From: JAGZEG01 sp963930185
GTDB taxonomy: Bacteria; Actinomycetota; Coriobacteriia; Coriobacteriales; UMGS124
Reading direction: 5' to 3'
Assembly: GCA_963930185.1 (NCBI GenBank)
Contig: CAWVLT010000012.1
Coordinates: 1 to 46,229, forward strand
DNA length: 46,229 nt
Every line of letters starts with the position of its first letter. The first letter of the stretch is position 1. Under the pieces are notes generated by a model, which was not told the DNA's origin, did no database searches, and saw only the letters and a list, made by a program, of their open reading frames with translations. Positions 16,716-26,731 of the stretch are shown piece after piece. Both the position numbers and the translations under genes were made by a program.

Positions 16716-18593
16716 ATGCGTCCCATTTACGAACGGATTAGCCTGTGGGATCGCGTCGAGCCGCTGCTCGACCAGGTCGAGAAGCCCTCGCGCTACCTCG
16801 ACCACGAGTGGGGGGCGGTCCACGACGACCAGTCGCCCTTCAGGTGCTGCCTGGTGTATCCCGACACCTACGAGGTGGGCCTGCCCAACCAGGGGCTGGC
16901 GATCCTCTACAACATCCTGAACGCCCAGGAGGGCATGGCCTGCGAGCGCGCCTACGTGCCGTGGGTCGACATGTCGGCGCTCATGCGCTCCCACGAGCTG
17001 CCCCTGTGGTCCATGGAGTCGGCGTTCCCGCTCGCGTCGTTCGACGTCGTCGGCATCACGATACCCCACGAGCTCGCCGCCACGAACATCGTGGAGTGCC
17101 TCGACCTGGCGGGGATCCCGCTGCTCGCGGCCGACCGCGGCCAGGACGACCCCATCGTCATGGGCGGCGGCCCCTCGGCCTACAACCCAGAGCCCGTGTG
17201 CTGCCTGTTCGACGCCATCCTCATCGGCGACGGGGAGGAGTCCATCGTCGAGGCGTGCGCCCTGGTGCGCGACATGCGCCTGCGCGGGGCGGCGCGCGCC
17301 GAGATCCTGCGCGAGCTGGCGCAGGTCCCCGGCACGTACGTGCCGAGCCTGTACGAGGCCACCTACGACGCGCACGGCCGCTCCCACGTCACGCCCGTCG
17401 AGGGGTCCGGCGCGCCCGCCGTCGTCACCAAGCGGGTGGTGCGCGACTTCAAGGCGACCGACCCCATCATCACCACCATCGTGCCCTACCAGGAGATCGT
17501 CCACGACCGCGTGGCCATCGAGGTCCTGCGCGGCTGCGCCCGCGGGTGCCGCTTCTGCCAAGCGGGCATGACCTACCGCCCCGTGCGCGAGCGCCCCTCC
17601 GACCAGGTGGTGGCCGCCGTGCGCTGCGCGCTGGCGCACACCGGCTACGACGAGGTGTCGCTCACCTCGCTGTCCACGACCGACCACTCCGGCCTGGAGG
17701 GGATCCTGCGGCGCCTCAACAAGTCGCTGGCGGGCACGGGCATGTCCATCTCGCTTCCCTCCGAGCGCCTCGACTCCTTCGGCGTCGAGATGGCGGAGCT
17801 GGTGGCGGGTGAGAAGAAGGGCGGCCTGACGTTCGCCCCCGAGGCGGGCACCCAGCGCCTGCGCGACGTCATCAACAAGGGCGTCACCGAGGATGACCTC
17901 ATGAACGCCGTGCGCGCGGCGTTCGAGGCGGGGTGGCGCCGCCTGAAGCTCTACTACATGATAGGCCTGCCCACCGAGACCGACGAGGACATCGTGGGCA
18001 TCGCCCAGATGGCGCAGCGCGCCTACCAGCTCGCCCAGCAGGTCACCCCGCCCGGCCAGCGCGGCGCGGTGCGCATATCGCTGTCGGCCGCGGTGTTCAT
18101 CCCCAAGGCCGACACGCCGTTTCAGTGGTGCGGCCAGGTCGACCCCGACGAGGTGCGCCGCCGCCAGCGCCTGCTGAGCTCGTCGATGCCCCGCCGCGGC
18201 CTGGACCTTCGCTACCACGACTACGCGAGCTCGTTCCTCGAGGCCGTGCTCTCGCGCGGCGGCCGCGAGCTGGGCCCGCTGGTGCTCGAGGCGCACCGCC
18301 AGGGGGCACGCTTCGACGCATGGAGCGAGCAGTTCGACCTCTCGGTGTGGGAGGAGGCCGCGCGCAGCGTCGGCGTGGACATGCACGCCTGCGCCTGCGA
18401 GCCCTTCGAGGTGGGCCAGCCCCTGCCGTGGGACCACATCTCGGCCGGCGTCTCGCAGGGCTTTCTGCGCCGCGAGTGGGAGCGCGCCCAGCGCGGCGTG
18501 ACCACGCCCGACTGCACGCGCGCGACCTGCGCGGGCTGCGGGGTCTGCCCGTCGCTTGACGTAGCCAACGACCTTGAGGGGGTGCGCTCATGA
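16716..18593 (+). CDS. B12-binding-like radical SAM protein, TIGR03960 family
   Basis: About 625 residues from ATG 16716 (ATG 16701 is also in frame, but the GGAAAGG site abuts it). The N-terminal part is a cobalamin-binding-type Rossmann domain (CCLVYPDTYEVGLPNQGLAI, VVGITIPHELAATN, IVMGGGPSAYNPEP). The radical-SAM core has the 4Fe-4S motif C274-x3-C278-x2-C281 (LRGCARGCRFCQAG) and conserved downstream blocks (VSLTSLSTTDHSGL, LTFAPEAGTQRLRDVINKG, LKLYYMIGLPTETDEDI). A Cys-rich tail (CTRATCAGCGVC) could hold an auxiliary cluster. The family's substrate is not established. It is coupled by an ATGA overlap to its usual partner (TIGR03936/DUF2344), and the pair precedes an RNase E/G gene as in many clostridial and actinobacterial genomes. 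Confidence 0.9.
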   Translation: MRPIYERISLWDRVEPLLDQVEKPSRYLDHEWGAVHDDQSPFRCCLVYPDTYEVGLPNQGLAILYNILNAQEGMACERAYVPWVDMSALMRSHELPLWSMESAFPLASFDVVGITIPHELAATNIVECLDLAGIPLLAADRGQDDPIVMGGGPSAYNPEPVCCLFDAILIGDGEESIVEACALVRDMRLRGAARAEILRELAQVPGTYVPSLYEATYDAHGRSHVTPVEGSGAPAVVTKRVVRDFKATDPIITTIVPYQEIVHDRVAIEVLRGCARGCRFCQAGMTYRPVRERPSDQVVAAVRCALAHTGYDEVSLTSLSTTDHSGLEGILRRLNKSLAGTGMSISLPSERLDSFGVEMAELVAGEKKGGLTFAPEAGTQRLRDVINKGVTEDDLMNAVRAAFEAGWRRLKLYYMIGLPTETDEDIVGIAQMAQRAYQLAQQVTPPGQRGAVRISLSAAVFIPKADTPFQWCGQVDPDEVRRRQRLLSSSMPRRGLDLRYHDYASSFLEAVLSRGGRELGPLVLEAHRQGARFDAWSEQFDLSVWEEAARSVGVDMHACACEPFEVGQPLPWDHISAGVSQGFLRREWERAQRGVTTPDCTRATCAGCGVCPSLDVANDLEGVRS

Positions 18594-19423
18594 GCGCCGT
18601 GATGGAACCGACGCTGTTCTGCGTGCGCGTGCGCTACGCCAAGCGCGGGCGCCTGCGCCACCTGTCCCACCTCGAGCTGTTGCGCACGCTCAACCGCCTC
18701 GTGCGCCGCGCCGGCCTGCCCTACGCCATCACGCAGGGCTTCTCGCCCCACATGAAGATCGCCTTCGGGCCGGCGCTGCCGGTGGGCGTGGCCTCGCAGG
18801 ACGAGTGGTTCGACCTCACGTGCACGCAGGCCCTGCCCGCCGACGAGGTCCTGCGCAGGCTCCAGTCGGTCTCCAGCGAGGACCTGATGCCCGTCGAGGC
18901 CGCCTACGTCGACGTGCGCGGCGCCTCGCTGTCCGCCGTGCTCACCATCTCCTCCTACGAGGCGCGCCTGTGGCTGGTCGACGGCGACGACTTCGGGGTC
19001 GTCGAGCCGCCCGAGGGCTTCGTCGCCGCGGTGCAGCGCGTGGCCGACGAGGTGGTGGCGCGCGGCGCGATCGAGTATCTGCGCAACGGCAAGCCCAAGA
19101 CGGTGAGCCTGCTGGGGAGGCTTCCCAGGCCCCCGCGCGTGACGCCGCTCGACGCGGCGCAGGAGGGGCGCGGGGCGCTCGTCGAGTTCACGACGCGCTC
19201 GAACGGCGACGGGTCGCTGCGGCCCGACGTCCTCATGGGGGAGATTTGCGCCCGCTTGTCCGACTCGATGACCGCTGACCGGCCTCATCCTGCCGCTGAC
19301 GTGCCGGCTGAAGGGTGCGGCGTCGTATCATGTGACCACTGTAACGTCACGACAAGGGTGCGCATCCTTCGATGCGCCCAGTTCCTAGAAAGCGAGGACG
19401 GCACATGGGTGCGCCCGATCTAG
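18590..19423 (+). CDS. TIGR03936 (DUF2344) radical-SAM-associated protein
   Basis: A 277-residue protein starting at the ATGA overlap with the radical-SAM gene. The family core is clear: VRVRYAKRGRLRHLSHLELLR followed by NRLVRRAGLPYAITQGFSPHMKI and FGPALPVGVASQDEWFDL. In many organisms this domain is fused to the C-terminus of the upstream TIGR03960 protein, which supports a physical complex. The C-terminal end has two close cysteines (SCDHCN) and overlaps the start of the RNase E/G gene by 19 bases. Its biochemical role is unknown; the genomic link to RNase E/G and ribosomal protein L21/L27 genes suggests RNA or ribosome modification. Confidence 0.88.
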   Translation: MSAVMEPTLFCVRVRYAKRGRLRHLSHLELLRTLNRLVRRAGLPYAITQGFSPHMKIAFGPALPVGVASQDEWFDLTCTQALPADEVLRRLQSVSSEDLMPVEAAYVDVRGASLSAVLTISSYEARLWLVDGDDFGVVEPPEGFVAAVQRVADEVVARGAIEYLRNGKPKTVSLLGRLPRPPRVTPLDAAQEGRGALVEFTTRSNGDGSLRPDVLMGEICARLSDSMTADRPHPAADVPAEGCGVVSCDHCNVTTRVRILRCAQFLESEDGTWVRPI

Positions 19424-20391
19424 CCCTTTCCCCCGGCGACATTCTCCGCGGTGTCGTCGACCACGTCGACGCCTCCCTGGACGCGTGCTTCCTCGACGGC
19501 GGCGCCCACGGCATGCTGTACGTGCCCCTGGCGGGCCTGCACCCCACCACGGTGGCGCGCATGGTTCCCAACGCCCGCGTCTGCGCGCAGGTGATCGCGC
19601 CCCAGCGCGGCAAGAAGCTGCCGCGCGCCTCGGTGAGCATCGAGTTCTCGGGCCGCACGAGCGTGCTCATCCTCGACGGCGCCGCGCTCACGGGGAAGAA
19701 GACCCCGGCGAGCGTGGACGTCTTCGTGAGCAAGAAGCTCTCGGGCGTGCGCCGCGCCGAGCTGGCCACCAAGCTCGAGGAGGCGTTCGCCGACCCGGCG
19801 ACGGGCCTTCCCTCGATGCTCTCCGCGCTGGTCGGCCCCATCACGGTGATCCTTCGCACCGTCGCCGACGAGGTCCCCTGGGAGCAGGTGCTCTCCGCCG
19901 TCGTGGTGCAGATCACCGAGGCCGCGGCGTTCACCGTCATCGCCCGCGCCGGCTCGGAACCCGCGCTGCTCATGGCGGAGAAGCCCGACGCCGACGGCGA
20001 CGCCTCGATCGGGGCCACGCGCTTCTCCGCGCCCGAGGACATGCTCAACGGCCGGCGCATCGCCCTGGTGAGCGGAGGCGAGGTCGTCTTCGAGCGCACT
20101 GAGGCCATGTGGACCGTCGACGTCAACACCGCCCACGCCCACGCCGCCGACAAGTCGACACTCATCGGCATGGTCAACGCCGACGCCGCCAAGGCCATCG
20201 GCGAGGCCATCGTCGAGTACGACGTCACGGGGCTGATAGCTATTGACTTCGTGTCGGGAATGACAACGGCCGGATTTAACGAGCTCGTCGACGAACTTTC
20301 TGATATCCTCGGTTCGGACGGAGTACACGTGTCCTCCGACACGAAGCTCGCCGTTGTGCTCGTCTCGCGCAAGGGGATCCTCCATCGCTAG
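19405..20391 (+). CDS. Compact ribonuclease E/G family protein
   Basis: The start is ATG 19405, after AAGCGAGGAC; an earlier in-frame ATG (19372) lies inside the upstream gene. At 328 residues it is much shorter than RNase G (about 490) or RNase E. The S1 RNA-binding domain is at the N-terminus (GDILRGVVDHVDASLDACFLD), with family features HGMLYVP and QVIAPQRGKKLPRAS. The two metal-binding aspartates appear kept: TVDVNT (Asp239) and IAIDFVSG (Asp281). The sequence stops soon after, at LVSRKGILHR, so the Zn-link CPxCxG motif and the small domain used for tetramer formation are missing. The second half of the IDFIDM motif is also altered. It may be a monomeric or dimeric nuclease, or an RNA-binding relic. 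The neighbourhood (radical-SAM pair upstream, rplU-rpmA downstream) is the usual one for this family. Confidence 0.85.
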   Translation: MGAPDLALSPGDILRGVVDHVDASLDACFLDGGAHGMLYVPLAGLHPTTVARMVPNARVCAQVIAPQRGKKLPRASVSIEFSGRTSVLILDGAALTGKKTPASVDVFVSKKLSGVRRAELATKLEEAFADPATGLPSMLSALVGPITVILRTVADEVPWEQVLSAVVVQITEAAAFTVIARAGSEPALLMAEKPDADGDASIGATRFSAPEDMLNGRRIALVSGGEVVFERTEAMWTVDVNTAHAHAADKSTLIGMVNADAAKAIGEAIVEYDVTGLIAIDFVSGMTTAGFNELVDELSDILGSDGVHVSSDTKLAVVLVSRKGILHR

Positions 20392-20470
20392 CCCCGGTTC
20401 CCTTGCTTGTAGATGAGGCGAAGGTATTGGGGAGATTTTCACATCTCACTCATCTTTGTGTGGTGTATCA

Positions 20471-20499
20471 TTGACGCTTGTACCCACGCCTGATATTAT
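20471..20499 (+). promoter_or_regulatory. Sigma-70-type promoter for rplU-rpmA
   Basis: TTGACG (20471-20476) and TATTAT (20494-20499) are separated by exactly 17 bases. Transcription would begin near 20506, leaving a leader of about 34 bases before the rplU start. The surrounding 148-base gap is noticeably richer in A/T than the flanking genes. Confidence 0.7.
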
Positions 20500-20539
20500 C
20501 GGCAATTGCATTTGACGCGACCTGGAAGGTATCAACAAC

Positions 20540-20914
20540 ATGTACGCAATCGTCTCCACTGGTGGTAAGCAGTACAAGGTCTCCGAGGGCGATATCATTC
20601 ATATCGAAAAGCTTGAGGGCGAGCCTGGTACGACCGTCAACTTCGATGAGGTTCTCTTCATCAACGACGGCAAGAAGGCCATCGTCGATCCCAGCAAGCT
20701 GGCCAAGGCCAGCGTGACCGGCGAGATCCTCGAGCAGTATCGCGATAAGAAGGTCATCGTCTTCAAGTTCCGTCGTCGTAAGCGCTACCACCGCACGCGT
20801 GGCCATCGCCAGTACCTGACGAAGGTGCGCATTACCGACATCAAGACCGGCGCCGCCAAGCGCGCCGCCAAGGCCCCGGCTGCAGAGGCTGCCGAGACCG
20901 CCGTCTCCGAGTAA
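20540..20914 (+). CDS. rplU: 50S ribosomal protein L21
   Basis: A 124-residue L21 starting at ATG 20540 behind GGAAGG. It opens with the family signature MYAIVSTGGKQYKVSEGD and carries the C-terminal signature KVIVFKFRRRKRYHRTRGHRQ. The last 20 or so residues form an Ala/Glu tail beyond the usual 103-residue length. It binds 23S rRNA in the large subunit and is encoded beside rpmA (L27), as in nearly all bacteria. Codons here are more biased to translation-optimal forms than in neighbouring non-ribosomal genes. Confidence 0.98.
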   Translation: MYAIVSTGGKQYKVSEGDIIHIEKLEGEPGTTVNFDEVLFINDGKKAIVDPSKLAKASVTGEILEQYRDKKVIVFKFRRRKRYHRTRGHRQYLTKVRITDIKTGAAKRAAKAPAAEAAETAVSE

Positions 20915-20942
20915 CCGAAGAGTCTGAGCAGGGAGTTCTCTC

Positions 20943-21215
20943 ATGGCACACAAAAAGGGTACGGGTACCACCCGTAATGGTCGCGATTCTGCAGGTAAGC
21001 GTCTTGGTTGCAAGCGCTTTGACGGCCAGGTCGTCAACGCCGGCACCATCCTGGTTCGCCAGCGTGGCACGCACTTCCACCCCGGCCAGAACGTGGGCCG
21101 CGGCAAGGACGACACGCTGTTCGCCAAGTGCGACGGCGTCGTGAAGTACACCAGGAGCATCAAGCGCCGTGTGAGCGTGCTTCCCCTGGAGACCGTTCAG
21201 GAAGCCGCCGAGTAA
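20943..21215 (+). CDS. rpmA: 50S ribosomal protein L27
   Basis: A 90-residue L27 starting at ATG 20943 after AGCAGGGAG. It begins directly with MAHKKGTGTTRNGRDS, that is without the cleaved N-terminal extension seen in Firmicutes, so the flexible N-terminus that reaches the peptidyl-transferase centre is made in mature form. The core GNVLVRQRGT-type block is present as GTILVRQRGTHFHPGQNVG. It is co-transcribed with rplU. Confidence 0.98.
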   Translation: MAHKKGTGTTRNGRDSAGKRLGCKRFDGQVVNAGTILVRQRGTHFHPGQNVGRGKDDTLFAKCDGVVKYTRSIKRRVSVLPLETVQEAAE

Positions 21216-21244
21216 CCGGCCAGCTGCTCACGATTGCAATCACG

Positions 21245-21278
21245 CGACCCCTGTAGCTCTTCGCTGCGGGGGTCGTTT
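21245..21278 (+). terminator. Terminator or attenuator between rpmA and obg
   Basis: CGACCCC (21245-21251) pairs with GGGGTCG (21269-21275), extended by inner pairing GTAGC/GCTGC, followed by TTT. The short T-tract suggests partial rather than full termination, lowering obg transcription relative to the ribosomal protein genes. Confidence 0.6.
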
Positions 21279-21305
21279 GGTATCCGGGTTCAGACAGGAG
21301 TCACC

Positions 21306-22717
<1,412 letters not shown>

Positions 22718-22718
<1 letters not shown>

Positions 22719-23860
22719 TGGCAGGCCCCCGGCAGGACGTGCGCTCGTGGCCGGCGGCGCGCCGCGTCGTCGCCAAGGTGGGGTCGTCCACCCTGCTCGG
22801 GGCCGACGGCAGGCTTGACGAGGCGTTCATCGGCGAGCTCGCCGACCAGATAGCCGAGCTGCGCGCCGGCGGCTGCGAGGTCGTGCTGGTGAGCTCGGGC
22901 GCCATCGCCGCGTCGCTGCCGATGCTGGGGCTCGAGCGCCGTCCCACCGACATGCCCACCCTGCAGGGGTGCGCCGCGGTGGGGCAGGTGGGGCTGGTGC
23001 AGACCTACGCGCGCGCCTTCGCCGGGCACGGCATGTGCATCGGCCAGATCCTGCTCACCCGCAACGACACCGGGGCGCGCTCGGCGTACCTGCACGCGCG
23101 CCAGACCATCGAGCGGCTGCTGTCGCTGGGCGTGGTGCCCGTGGTCAACGAGAACGACACGGTCGCCGTCGACGAGATCCGCTTCGGCGACAACGACTCG
23201 CTGGCCGCGATCGTGGGGACGCTCGTGTCGGCCGACCTGGTGGTGCTGCTCTCCGACATCGACGGCCTGTACACCGCCGACCCGCGCACGGACCCCGACG
23301 CCCGGCTGCTGGAGGTGGTGGACAGGGTCGACGACGACCTGCTGGCGTGCGCCGGCGGCGCCGGCTCTTCGGTCGGCACGGGCGGGATGCTGACCAAGGT
23401 GCGCGCCGCGCGCGTCATGCAGATGGCGGGCATCCCGCTGGTGATCTGCCGGGGCAGGCAGCCCCACGCCCTGGTCGACGCCGCGCTGGGCGCCCAGGTC
23501 GGCACGCGCTTCCTGCCGCCGGCCGAGGGGGCCCACGAGTCCTCGCGCAAGCTGTGGATCGCCGTCGCCGGCCACGACGCGGGCTGCGTGGTGATCGACG
23601 ACGGCGCCCGCGAGGCGCTGCACGGCCGCGGGGGGTCGCTGCTGCCGGTGGGCGTGACCTCGGTGAGGGGCACGTTCTCCCGGGGCGAGGTCATCGCCGT
23701 GCGCGACGCGCAGGGCACGCTCATCGGCCGGGGCATCGCGCGCTACTCGTCGCGGGAGGTCGAGCTGGTCCGCGGGATGCGCCTGGACATGGTGGCGCGC
23801 GTCATCCCCGAGCTCGCATCCACGCCCCTCATCCACCGCGACGAGCTCGTCGTGTTCTAG
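22718..23860 (+). CDS. proB: Glutamate 5-kinase
   Basis: A 380-residue enzyme catalysing the first step of proline synthesis, ATP-dependent phosphorylation of glutamate. It has an amino-acid kinase domain (VVAKVGSSTLL, VVLVSSGAIAA, VVPVVNENDTVAVDEIRFGDND, LLSDIDGLYTADP, VGTGGMLTKVRAARV) and a C-terminal PUA domain (about 280-370). The start ATG overlaps the obg stop. It is followed by proA, so the pathway's first two steps are encoded together inside a ribosome-assembly operon. Confidence 0.96.
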
Positions 23861-23895
23861 TCCCTTTGACCGCACGGACGTAAGGAGGCACGCAC

Positions 23896-25164
23896 ATGGG
23901 CGAGGCCAGGACTAAGGCGCAGGCCGCGGCGCTGGCGGCGCGCGAGCTCGCGCAGACGGGCGCGGGGCAGCGCGACGAGGCGCTGCGCTCGATGGCGCAG
24001 GCGCTGCTCGAGGCGACGCCGCGGATCCTGGAGGCAAACCAGGCCGACATGGTGGCCGCCCGGGTCGCGGGCACGCCGGCGGCGCTGCTCGACCGGCTGC
24101 GGCTCGACGAGCGCCGCGTCGCCGACATGGCCGCGGGGCTTAGGGGCATCGCCGCCCAGCCCGACCCCCTGGGCAGGGTGGTGGGCGGCTCGCGCCTCCC
24201 CAACGGCCTGCAGCTGGAGCGCGTCACCGTGCCGCTGGGCGTCGTCGCCATGGTGTACGAGGCACGGCCCAACGTGACCTCCGACGCGGCGGGGCTGTGC
24301 CTCAAGGCGGGCGACGCCTGCGTCCTGCGGGGCGGGTCGCTCGCGCTGCGCTCGAACGTTGCGATAGCGGCTGCGCTCGTCGAGGGGGCGGGGCGCGCCG
24401 GGCTTCCCGCCGGGGCCGTCCAGCTTCTGGAGAGCCCCGGGCACGAGGTCGTCGACGAGCTCATGGGGCTCACCGACCTCATCGACGTGCTCATACCCCG
24501 CGGCGGGGCGGGCCTCATCCGCCGCTGCGTGGAGAACTCCCGCGTGCCGGTGATCGAGACGGGGACGGGCAACTGCCACGTCTACGTGCACGCCCGGGCC
24601 GACCTCGCCATGGCGCTCGAGATCATCCTGAACGCCAAGACCCAGCGCCCCGGCGTCTGCAACGCCTGCGAGTCGGTGATCGTCGACCAGGCGGTTGCCG
24701 AGCGCTTCCTGCCCGATGCGCTCTCGGCGCTCTCCCAGGCGGATGTGCTCGTGCACGCCGACGAGCAGGCGCTTACGTGCGCCCGCGCGCTGGGCATGGG
24801 GCAGGACGCGGTGGTCGCCGCCCGGGAGGAGGACTGGGGGCGCGAGTACCTTGCCCTGGAGCTGAGCCTGTGCGTGGCGGAGGGCCTGGACGAGGCGATC
24901 GGCCACGTCAACCGCTACGGGACCCGCCACTCCGAGTGCATCGTGACCAAGGACTACCGGGCGAGCGAGGAGTTCCTGAGGCGCGTCGACGCCGCCGTGG
25001 TCTATGTGAACGCCTCCACGCGCTTCACGGACGGCTCGATGTTCGGCCTGGGCGCGGAGATCGGCATCTCCACGCAGAAGCTGCACGCGCGCGGCCCCAT
25101 GGGCGCGGACGCCCTGGTCACGACCAAGTACCTCGTGCGCGGATGCGGCCAGGTGCGTCCGTGA
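23896..25164 (+). CDS. proA: Glutamate-5-semialdehyde dehydrogenase (gamma-glutamyl phosphate reductase)
   Basis: A 422-residue NADPH-dependent reductase converting glutamyl 5-phosphate to the semialdehyde. A strong AAGGAGG site precedes ATG 23896. The aldehyde-dehydrogenase fold is recognisable from VPLGVVAMVYEARPNVTSDAA-type sequence, LIPRGGAGLIR, TGTGNCHVYV and the catalytic-cysteine block QRPGVCNACES. Its stop overlaps the nadD start (GTGA). No proC is visible in the window. Confidence 0.96.
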   Translation: MGEARTKAQAAALAARELAQTGAGQRDEALRSMAQALLEATPRILEANQADMVAARVAGTPAALLDRLRLDERRVADMAAGLRGIAAQPDPLGRVVGGSRLPNGLQLERVTVPLGVVAMVYEARPNVTSDAAGLCLKAGDACVLRGGSLALRSNVAIAAALVEGAGRAGLPAGAVQLLESPGHEVVDELMGLTDLIDVLIPRGGAGLIRRCVENSRVPVIETGTGNCHVYVHARADLAMALEIILNAKTQRPGVCNACESVIVDQAVAERFLPDALSALSQADVLVHADEQALTCARALGMGQDAVVAAREEDWGREYLALELSLCVAEGLDEAIGHVNRYGTRHSECIVTKDYRASEEFLRRVDAAVVYVNASTRFTDGSMFGLGAEIGISTQKLHARGPMGADALVTTKYLVRGCGQVRP

Positions 25165-25880
25165 CGCAGGGGGCCCACGGCGAGGGGGAGGTCCTGCGGC
25201 TGCTCGAGGAGCGCGCCGCCTCGGGCGCCGCGCCGCGCCTGGGGATCGTGGGCGGGACCTTCGACCCCATCCACGCCGGCCACGTCCGCATGGGCGCGCT
25301 CGCTCGCGACGAGCTGGCGCTCGACGGCGTGCTGTTCATGCCGGCGGGGCTGCCCTCCTTCAAGCGCGACGCGCGCCTGGCCGCAGGCGCCGAGCGCCTG
25401 GAGATGGCGCGGATCGCGACGCGGGGCATGGAGCGCTGCGCCGTGAGCTCGCGGGAGGTGGACAGGCCCGGCGTCACGTACACCTCCGAGACGCTGCTCG
25501 AGCTGCGTGACGCGTGCCCCGCGGGCACGCAGGTGTTCTTCGTCATGGGGGCCGACTCTCTGGAGACGCTGCCCACCTGGCACGACGCCCCCACCATCGC
25601 GCGGCTCGCCACGGTCGCGGTGGCGCCGCGCGCCGGGTGCGACCTGCGCGGCGCGCAGGCCGCGCTGGACGAGTCGGGCCTGGGCTTTCGCGTCGCCGTC
25701 CTGGAGGGGGAGGTCGCAGACGTCTCATCCACGCGCGTCCGCGCCCTGCTGCGCGAGGGGCGCGACGTCAGCGACCTGGTGGGGCGGCCGGTGGCAGACT
25801 ACATCGCGCGCAGGGGGCTCTACGGGCCCGCTCCTGCGCAGGCGGGCGCGCCCGACGGGCGCGCGTCGCGGGAAGGCTGA
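25161..25880 (+). CDS. nadD: Nicotinate-nucleotide adenylyltransferase
   Basis: The frame begins at GTG 25161, which overlaps the proA stop; this gives 239 residues. The enzyme joins nicotinate mononucleotide and ATP to make deamido-NAD. The nucleotidyltransferase signature GGTFDPIHAGH lies at 31-41, and the second motif VSSTRVRALLREGRDV near the C-terminus. The first 26 residues and the last 20 extend beyond the usual core. The gene precedes yqeK and rsfS, the standard order in Gram-positive bacteria. Confidence 0.94.
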   Translation: MTQGAHGEGEVLRLLEERAASGAAPRLGIVGGTFDPIHAGHVRMGALARDELALDGVLFMPAGLPSFKRDARLAAGAERLEMARIATRGMERCAVSSREVDRPGVTYTSETLLELRDACPAGTQVFFVMGADSLETLPTWHDAPTIARLATVAVAPRAGCDLRGAQAALDESGLGFRVAVLEGEVADVSSTRVRALLREGRDVSDLVGRPVADYIARRGLYGPAPAQAGAPDGRASREG

Positions 25881-25889
25881 GGTGACGCC

Positions 25890-26588
25890 ATGTCCGACAA
25901 GAAAAAGCACGCGAAGAAGGCGTCGGGTGCCGAGGTGGCGGGCGGCGCGCCCGACGCGCTCGCCTGGGCGGGCCCGGCGCCCGCGCCCTACGACGAGCAG
26001 CGCGCCCGCGTAATCGAGCGGCTCTGCGACATGGTGTGCGCGCGCCTCTCGGGGCATCGCCTCGAGCACACGCTGTCGGTGGCGCAGACCGCCGCCCGGC
26101 TCGCGCGGCGCCACGGCGTTGACCCCTTCCTCGCGCAGGCAGCGGGGCTTCTGCACGACTGGGACAAGAGGCTCTCGCCCGACGAGCTGTGGGCCAAGGT
26201 CGACGAGTACGGCGTCGACCTGGGGGCGCCGCGCGACCCGCGCATGCTGCCCACGCTCCACGGCCTGACGGCGGCGGCGAGCCTGCGCCGGGAGCTCGAC
26301 CTGCCCGACGAGGTGTTCCAGGCCATCGCCCACCACACTACGGGCGCCGCCGACATGAGCGACCTGGACATCGTGGTCTACGTGGCCGACATGCTCGAGC
26401 CCCTGCGCAAGGGCGACCTCGACGACCTGCGCGCCCTGGCGGGCACGGGCCCGCTCGACGCCCTGTTTTCCGCCTGCGCCCGCCAGAGCCTGCTGTACCT
26501 CGTGCAGGCGGGGCGCTTCGTGCACCCGGCGGGCGTCGAGGCGTGGAACGCGTACGAGTCGCGGCTTCCCGATGGGTTTCGCGCGTAG
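25890..26588 (+). CDS. yqeK: HD-domain protein YqeK, probable symmetrical Ap4A hydrolase
   Basis: A 232-residue protein whose HD-domain metal ligands are visible: LEHTLSV (His60), LLHDWDK (His89, Asp90), a later AHHTTG and VVYVADMLEP. YqeK family members cleave diadenosine tetraphosphate to two ADP in bacteria that lack ApaH. The first 35 residues are a low-complexity Lys/Ala/Pro extension not needed for the fold. It begins nine bases after nadD and is followed by a promoter and rsfS. Confidence 0.88.
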   Translation: MSDKKKHAKKASGAEVAGGAPDALAWAGPAPAPYDEQRARVIERLCDMVCARLSGHRLEHTLSVAQTAARLARRHGVDPFLAQAAGLLHDWDKRLSPDELWAKVDEYGVDLGAPRDPRMLPTLHGLTAAASLRRELDLPDEVFQAIAHHTTGAADMSDLDIVVYVADMLEPLRKGDLDDLRALAGTGPLDALFSACARQSLLYLVQAGRFVHPAGVEAWNAYESRLPDGFRA

Positions 26589-26624
26589 AGGCTCGCTCGT
26601 CGCGCCGCGCGCCGGCGCGCACCA

Positions 26625-26630
26625 TATAAT
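26625..26630 (+). promoter_or_regulatory. Possible -10 box upstream of rsfS
   Basis: A perfect TATAAT hexamer lies in an otherwise GC-rich 143-base gap, about 100 bases before rsfS. No good -35 hexamer is found 17 bases upstream, so this is a tentative promoter that would give rsfS separate expression from yqeK. Confidence 0.4.
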
Positions 26631-26731
26631 GTCGCTGTCTGGCGTTAGGGGAGCGCCGCCTCCGCGGCCGCGCGCCTAGGCGCCGTGCGAACGAAGTCAA
26701 CTGCCCGCTCCGAGCGGGTTATGAGGAAGGA

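Noticed and set aside
14486..16726. 746-codon minus-strand open frame opposite rodA and the DUF697-like gene
   Set aside because: Arg/Glu/His-rich shadow translation; both plus-strand genes have family motifs or coupling.
20392..20539. Structured L21 leader RNA
   Set aside because: The predicted transcription start leaves only about 34 bases of leader, too short for a regulatory fold, and no clear stem was found.
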